Source of the DNA: Rotaria sp. Silwood1
Lineage: Eukaryota > Rotifera > Eurotatoria > Philodinida > Philodinidae
Length of the DNA stretch: 64,000 bases
Direction of reading: 5' to 3'
Assembly (NCBI GenBank): GCA_905250075.1
Contig: CAJNOP010000057.1
Location: forward strand, 740,073 to 804,072
Each line of letters opens with the position of its first letter. Position 1 is the first letter of the stretch. The notes beneath the pieces were generated by a model. It did no database searches. It was given only the letters and a program-made list of their open reading frames with translations, and was not told the origin of the DNA. Made by a program: the position numbers and the translations under genes. Shown here piece by piece: positions 59,550-64,000 of this stretch.

Positions 59550-60020
59550 TCCATTCTCATTATGGAAATTCCCAGTGAGTCACCAAGGGACCTTTCAAAA
59601 ACCCACGGAGAGTTCCCAAAAAACAAGGGATCTCCTGGGGAAATTTCAGAGAATCTCCACATTTTACGGAGTAGGGAGAAAAAAAGGAGTCCGTGACAGA
59701 TCTCAGTGATATTATCACTGAGCTTTAGCCCTTAGAAGACACGTATATAGTAACATACATAGAAAGGTAGGTACATAGATAAGTTGGTAGATAGATAGAT
59801 AGGTAGTAAGTAGGTAGATAGATGGGTAAGTATGTAGGTAGAAAGTTAGTTAGGCATGTCGCTCAGTGATAATTTCACTGACAAATGTCATATAATGGCT
59901 AGCATATCTGTTAGGAAACTGTCCTTTATAAGGAACTACATAGTCACTTATATAGCCACTCTCTGTCATGAGTCCCAGGTGGATTTTTCTAGGGACCCTG
60001 GAAATTCGTTTAGGGATTCT
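59550..60020. repeat. Inverted-repeat-bounded GC-richer segment
   Basis: GGAAATTCCCAGTGAGTC with AGGGACCTTTC (59563-59595) and its counterpart AGTCCCAGGTGG with AGGGACCCTGGAAATTC (59970-60007) are degenerate inverted copies. Two hairpins lie inside: CTCAGTGATA/TATCACTGAG near 59701-59721 and CAGTGATAATTTCACTG near 59863-59879. A TAGA/TAGG tetranucleotide microsatellite sits at about 59766-59854. Probably a degenerate repeat element. Confidence 0.4.
59766..59854. repeat. TAGA/TAGG tetranucleotide microsatellite
   Basis: Imperfect run of four-base units TAGA, TAGG, TAAG and TACA over about 90 bp, for example GGTAGATAGATAGATAGG. Confidence 0.85.
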
Positions 60021-60165
60021 TGACTAGGGTTCTTGATGAAAATACTTGAATTAATCAGGAATAGATAAGGTATTTTAATGTGACGGCAGAACTCCAACCA
60101 TATCCTATTATCAAGGATTATTTCGGAAAGGAGCGGGTGCAGGTAGGAATCTTCTCTTGTATAAC

Positions 60166-60258
60166 ATCTACCCCCACACCCTATCAGGCTTACAGGGAGT
60201 CTCCCTGGTCGGGGTGTGGGTGTGGGGTCTTGCCACACCCATCCACATCCACACCCTG
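60166..60258. repeat. Short telomere-like arrays in alternating orientation
   Basis: A C-rich piece (CCCCCACACCC, about 60168) is followed by GGGGTGTGGGTGTGGGG (60207-60223), a five-base spacer TCTTG, and then CCACACCCATCCACATCCAC (60229-60248). The G-strand-then-C-strand order equals a miniature head-to-head TGTGGG/CCCACA junction. Confidence 0.6.
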
Positions 60259-60420
60259 CTAAGAAAGAATAGTTCACATGCATAAGGCATTTATCGATTG
60301 GATCGTTTCCTATTTTTCAACTTCTGATTCTTATTAATGAATTTAGCAAAATTGATGACACGATATAGATAAAGAATCTATAAGACATTAGACAAGGGGA
60401 AAAACACGTACTCCCGTACT

Positions 60421-60580
60421 CCGAGTACAAGGGAGTACAAGAGAGTACAAGAAAGTACAAGGGAGTACATGGGAGTACAAGGGGATGCATGGGAGTACAA
60501 GGCAGTACAAGGGAGCACATGGGAGTACAGGGGAGTACATGGGAGTACAAGGAAACACATGGGAGTACAAGGAAACGCAG
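60421..60580. repeat. 10-bp minisatellite (GGGAGTACAA units)
   Basis: About sixteen tandem copies of a ten-base unit with consensus GGGAGTACAA. Variants such as GAGAGTACAA, GGGAGTACAT and GGAAACACAT keep the ten-base phase. It gives rise to repetitive PCTPMYSLVL-like open frames on the minus strand that are not genes. Confidence 0.85.
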
Positions 60581-60840
60581 CGAACGTAATAATGTACCAC
60601 AGATCAACCCCAAATATATCTCGAAAAAGCATTGCACGATTGATTTTTTTCTTTTGTTGATTTATAAACGACCTCGAATCAAGGGGGAAAATACGTACCC
60701 CCGTACTACGAGTACTCACGGGGTACAGAGAGTACACGGGAGTACAACGAACGCAATAGTTTATTCCGAATATTTTTTGAGAAAGTATTGCAAGACTGGT
60801 TTTTTCCTTGTTTTAATTTTTAAACGACCTCGAATAATAG

Positions 60841-61459
60841 CAAGGGGAAACGGTACTCCGGGATCTCAAATACTCCGATACTTTAGCTGGTACTCCGGTA
60901 CTTCGGATCGTACTTCGCATCGTACTCCAGTAGCTAAGACATACTTTGTGTTGTTCACAATGGACATTTCAGTGAGAATCTACCATCTTCCATCATGTGT
61001 CTCAGCAGTATAATTCAAACTATCAACTTTACTCTTTGCGTTGGTTTTCAGCTTGGAGTACTGGAGTATCGTCGGAGTATCATCGGAGTACTGGAATAGG
61101 AGCCGGAGTATCGAAGAATTATTGAAGTATCGCAGTATGGGAGTCTCAAGTCAGTAGTCAATAGCTGTAATTCCCACCACACTTTGTTTCACGTTTGAGA
61201 ATCATAATGATCGAAAAGAAGCAACGAAGTAATTAACTGTAAACACCTCAAAATGGGTTCATCCTTTGGTATTTTACGCCAAACTCAGATACTTCGGGCG
61301 TACTCCAATACTCTGAAAAAATATTCCGATACTTCAAGTCATACTCCATACCTAATTTTGTTATTCTGAGTATTGTTGCGATTCTTGTGAGCCAACTCCG
61401 ATGCTTTTAATACGTGTTCGGCACTTTTGATGGATCCGAAGTCAGCCGTTTTCCCCTTG
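60841..61459. mobile_element. Non-autonomous hAT-like element with 8-bp target duplication
   Basis: A 619-bp element. The left end CAAGGGGAAACGG and the right end, read on the minus strand, CAAGGGGAAAACGG, are terminal inverted repeats with one inserted base. Exact copies of AATAATAG flank it at 60833-60840 and 61460-61467. The interior is rich in GGAGTA / TACTCC words. No transposase. Confidence 0.8.
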
Positions 61460-61721
61460 AATAATAGGTTGTTTAGTAGACAAAGCAACTAGGGTGGTAT
61501 CTAGTGGACGAGACGTCGCATTCCTCTTTTTCGTCTTTCTTATAGTTGAACGCAAGGGGAAAAGGGGGATTTCCAAGATTCCGGATCCCTGAGAGTACAA
61601 TGGGACTTCTTGAAATCCCGGAAGTACGATGTATCTTATAGGGGTATTCATAAGTCCACATGGGCTTTCTTATGGAGGTACCCATAAGTCCTCATGAGCT
61701 ATCTTATGGGAGTATTATAAG

Positions 61722-62147
61722 CAAGGGGAAACAGCAGACTTCCGTACTCCACGAGTCCCTGGAAGTTCCTAGGAGTTCCAAGGACTCCCAAGAAATCTCA
61801 AAGAGTTCCAAGGAGCCCCATAAAATACAGGAGCGCAGCTCTTTACACATTAGTTTCTTTTCATTAGTGTTTAACCTTTGACCTTTAACCTTTGATCTGA
61901 ACAGTCAGACCAGTATGATGCATGTAGGTGCTACTACTTCGGAATATGTCAAAGTAGCAAGAAGACCCAAAGGAGTTCCAGGGAAATCCCGGGAAGTCCC
62001 AGTCAGTCCCATAAAGTCCCTCGAAATTCGAAGAAATCTCATGAAATCCTGGGAAGCTCAGGAGTCCGCGGAAGTTCCAAGGGATCCTTGGGAGTTTCGA
62101 GGAATCCCTAGGAGTACGAAATCTGGGAGTCTGCTGTTTTCTTCTTG
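61722..62147. mobile_element. Related element with CAAGGGGAAA-type inverted ends
   Basis: The left end is CAAGGGGAAACAGCAGACT and the right end, on the minus strand, CAAGAAGAAAACAGCAGACT, giving matching 19-20-bp inverted ends of a 426-bp unit. Its inside consists of GAGTTCC/GGAAGTCCC-like short repeats and a TTTGACC/TTTAACC run near 61869-61896. No clear target duplication (ATTATAAG against CGTGTGAG), so one end may be altered or the copy rearranged. Confidence 0.55.
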
Positions 62148-62339
62148 CGTGTGAGTGGCGTTCTTATCACAGTTTGCGTTCCTACCTAGAAGCTCTTGAA
62201 AATCTATGACAATTAACGCTAGATATCTCCTTAACAGTTAGCGGTATCCGACATCCCTCCACGAAATAATGCTTGAAGAGTAACTGGAACTACCGCAAGA
62301 CAGTGCTTGAAAATTTAACAATACCAAACATCAATAGCC

Positions 62340-62475
62340 CTTGGTGAATTATGAGTACCTTCATAGGATAGGCCATGAAGACTTATGGTACCCACAAAAG
62401 ATAGGTCATAAGAACTTATGGGTACCCCATAGGATAGGCCATGGGAACTTATGGGCGCCCCCAAAGCATAGGTCA
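62340..62475. repeat. Short tandem repeat of about 40 bp (GGATAGGCCATG units)
   Basis: Four imperfect copies of a unit containing ATAGG(C/T)CATGA followed by ACTTATGGGTACCC. The same words occur inverted at 61640-61710 (GGTACCCATAAGTCCTCATG). Confidence 0.65.
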
Positions 62476-62502
62476 TGAGGACATGAGTGTCCCATTCAAG
62501 AA

Positions 62503-62936
62503 GAAATAGGAATATTTAAAGTGGTTGACAAAGGTACCTGTGATACGGTGTCCTACATAAGAATTGTATCTCACAGATTTCTTGTACTTCGGTGTACTCC
62601 CAGAGTCCAGAGAGTACAATGGGAGCACGGGAGTACATGTTTTCGTCCTTGCTGGGCTCTCATGTACTCCCATTGTACTCCCGGAGTCCAGGGAGTACAA
62701 CGGAAGTACGGGAGTACAGCGGAGTATAGAGAGTACTGGAGTACATGGTTTTCTCCTTGAGAAATAGGAATATTTAAAGTGGTTGACGAAGGTACCTATG
62801 ATACGGTCTCCTACATAAGAATTGTATCTCACAGACTCCTTGTACTTCGGTGTACTCCCGGAGTCCAGAGAGTACAATGGAACTACGGGAGTACAGCGGA
62901 GTACATGAAGTACGGGAGTACGTGATTTCTCCCTTG
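62503..62936. repeat. Tandem duplication with 258-bp offset
   Basis: GAAATAGGAATATTTAAAGT begins at 62503 and again at 62761. The copies then run in parallel through GTGGTTGAC, GATACGGT, CCTACATAAGAATTGTATCT, TGTACTTCGGTGTACTCCC and GAGTCCAGAGAGTACAATGG. Both end in a GGGAGTAC block and a CTCCTTG- or CTCCCTTG-type end (a like end closes the stretch at 63103). Confidence 0.85.
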
Positions 62937-63103
62937 CTTTCACGTTACAGTGTTAAAGTGTTAAAGTATGTTACTTTAACTTTCGCTTTAACGTTAAAGT
63001 TAAAGTTAAACTCCCACCCCTATGTTGGACTCCCTGTACTCCCAAGTACTCCCGGAGTCCAGGGAGTTCAATGGGAGTACGGGAGTACGTGTTTTCCCCC
63101 TTG

Positions 63104-63833
63104 AATTTCAGCAATTAAAAATATCACTTTAATGATTCTGCAATATGTAACGCTTATTCATCAGAAAAAATCTCATTACTTAGATGAGTGTCATGCTCTT
63201 TTTGTCTCTGCTTTCATTGCTATACTCTTTTAATCTAAGTTTTCTCCTTCGTTATTATATCTATTGCTTACATATTGATATTCACATTTCTTTCACTAGT
63301 ATAGAACATTGAAGCATAAGATTACATGTTTCAATTCAAGTTCACCTTCAAACGACATTAAGTATCGCCGCATGTTTAACATGAACCTCTGTTCTTAAAA
63401 ACTTTTTGGCGCGACACCGATGTGGTGAGAATCGTTGCTTAGTTACTTAATAGCTGTAATCAACATACCGACTTTTTTGAAGGTTTGAAAGGCACTGAAT
63501 TACTCGATGAGTTCTTCTGTTGATCTTAAACCTTTTGCTCTTCTCGAACAGAGAGCAAAAATTTCAACTTTAAACTGGTATTCACTATTTTCATATGCAA
63601 GTTTCGAAAATCGGTTTCAATTTAGGTTTATCACAAATTCAATTGAAAACTGTATAACGGTTTGTCCTCGTTTTAGAAAAAAAACAGTAGAGAATCCACA
63701 GGCACTATAAAAAATTTTTTCCATGTCGTTAAATGTGTTTCATATTGGTCATTTAAGATGATAAACAATCGCAAGCAATAGCAATTTTCATTCTTGGATT
63801 ATTCACACAGAAAATTGTGTCAATGAAAATTTG
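63104..63833. other. Subtelomeric spacer, no gene recognised
   Basis: Returns to ordinary AT-rich composition between the GGAGTAC repeat block and the terminal TGTGGG array. A 67-codon frame at 63507-63710 has no recognised domain. Confidence 0.4.
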
Positions 63834-64000
63834 AGGGTGTGGGTGTGGGTGGGTGTGGGTGTGGGATTTGTCTTTCATATATCCCACCCACCCACACCCA
63901 CACCCACACCCCACACCCACATCCACCCACACCCCACACCCACATCCACCCACACCCACACTCACCCACACTCACCCACACCCACCCACACCCACACCCA
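63834..64000. repeat. Head-to-head telomere-type repeat array (TGTGGG then CCCACA)
   Basis: Plus-strand GGGTGTGGGTGTGGGTGGG at 63836-63854, extending to about 63869. Then a 17-base AT-rich spacer (ATTTGTCTTTCATATAT), then CCCACCCACACCC and variants such as CCACATCC to the window end. TGTGGG is the telomeric repeat type reported for bdelloid rotifers. The G-strand points rightward in the first block and leftward in the second. Confidence 0.75.

Noticed and set aside
60421..60580. CRISPR-like array
   Set aside because: The repeats are contiguous 10-mers without unique spacers, in a eukaryotic genome.
60317..61013. Repetitive Pro-Cys-Thr-Tyr-rich frames of 70-174 codons
   Set aside because: They are read-through of the GGGAGTAC minisatellite in several frames and both strands, so not proteins.
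63753..63971. Gly-Cys-Val-Trp repetitive frame
   Set aside because: Translation of the TGTGGG/CCCACA array.
1..64000. tRNA, rRNA or spliced-leader RNA genes
   Set aside because: I looked for T-loop GGTTCRA-type boxes with paired acceptor stems and for known small RNA features and found none convincing.
63834..64000. True chromosome end at the right edge
   Set aside because: The C-rich strand runs rightward on plus at the edge, opposite to a right-hand telomere, so the array is more likely internal.

Overview
The window looks like animal nuclear DNA, most likely from a bdelloid rotifer. The sequence is strongly AT-rich. Genes are split by many 45-70 nt GT-AG introns with a few introns of 0.5-1.6 kb. 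The encoded proteins are typical metazoan ones (TCERG1, CNOT11, ARIH1, DPH1, a Fos-like bZIP, an insulin-like peptide). The right-hand end carries TGTGGG/CCCACA arrays, the telomere-type repeat reported for bdelloids. The species assignment is inference.

Layout. 1-8195 (-): a long secreted protein built of repeated beta-type modules, entering from beyond the left edge, with a signal-peptide exon at 8129-8195. 9400-10186 (-): a pseudouridine-5'-phosphatase-like HAD hydrolase whose first exon is cut by a 10-N gap. 12266-14766 (-): a ZIP11 zinc transporter, head-to-head with TCERG1 (14945-22026, +). 24245-25751 (-): class I aldolase. 28226-29326 (+): intronless alpha-arrestin-like protein. 30216-32580 (+): CABIT-domain protein. 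35977-38465 (-): pyridoxal kinase. 39823-40249 (-): insulin-like prepropeptide. 41566-42944 (-): Fos/ATF-type bZIP. 43975-47058 (-): DPH1. 47128-50000 (-): coiled-coil protein. 50224-52619 (-): CNOT11, divergent from ARIH1 (53249-56601, +). 58227-58971 (+): a small heat-shock protein gene broken by three nonsense codons and a frameshift but keeping a heat-shock element upstream. From about 59.5 kb to the end the sequence is a GC-richer, gene-free, repeat-dense block that looks subtelomeric.

The genes are unrelated housekeeping and signalling genes; I see no functional cluster. The most unusual signal is structural. Most of the long introns (in the secreted-repeat gene, TCERG1, pyridoxal kinase, DPH1 and ARIH1), plus two intergenic stretches, are occupied by long diverged palindromes of about 0.4-1.3 kb whose two arms can be aligned by eye to each other's reverse complement. 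In pyridoxal kinase and ARIH1 the palindrome centre falls almost exactly on the centre of the intron. Two hAT-type non-autonomous elements with exact 8-bp target duplications, and two telomere-like arrays in head-to-head orientation, are also directly visible.

Exon joins were worked out by hand from splice sites and reading frame. Arm identities were judged by eye and no alignments or searches were run.
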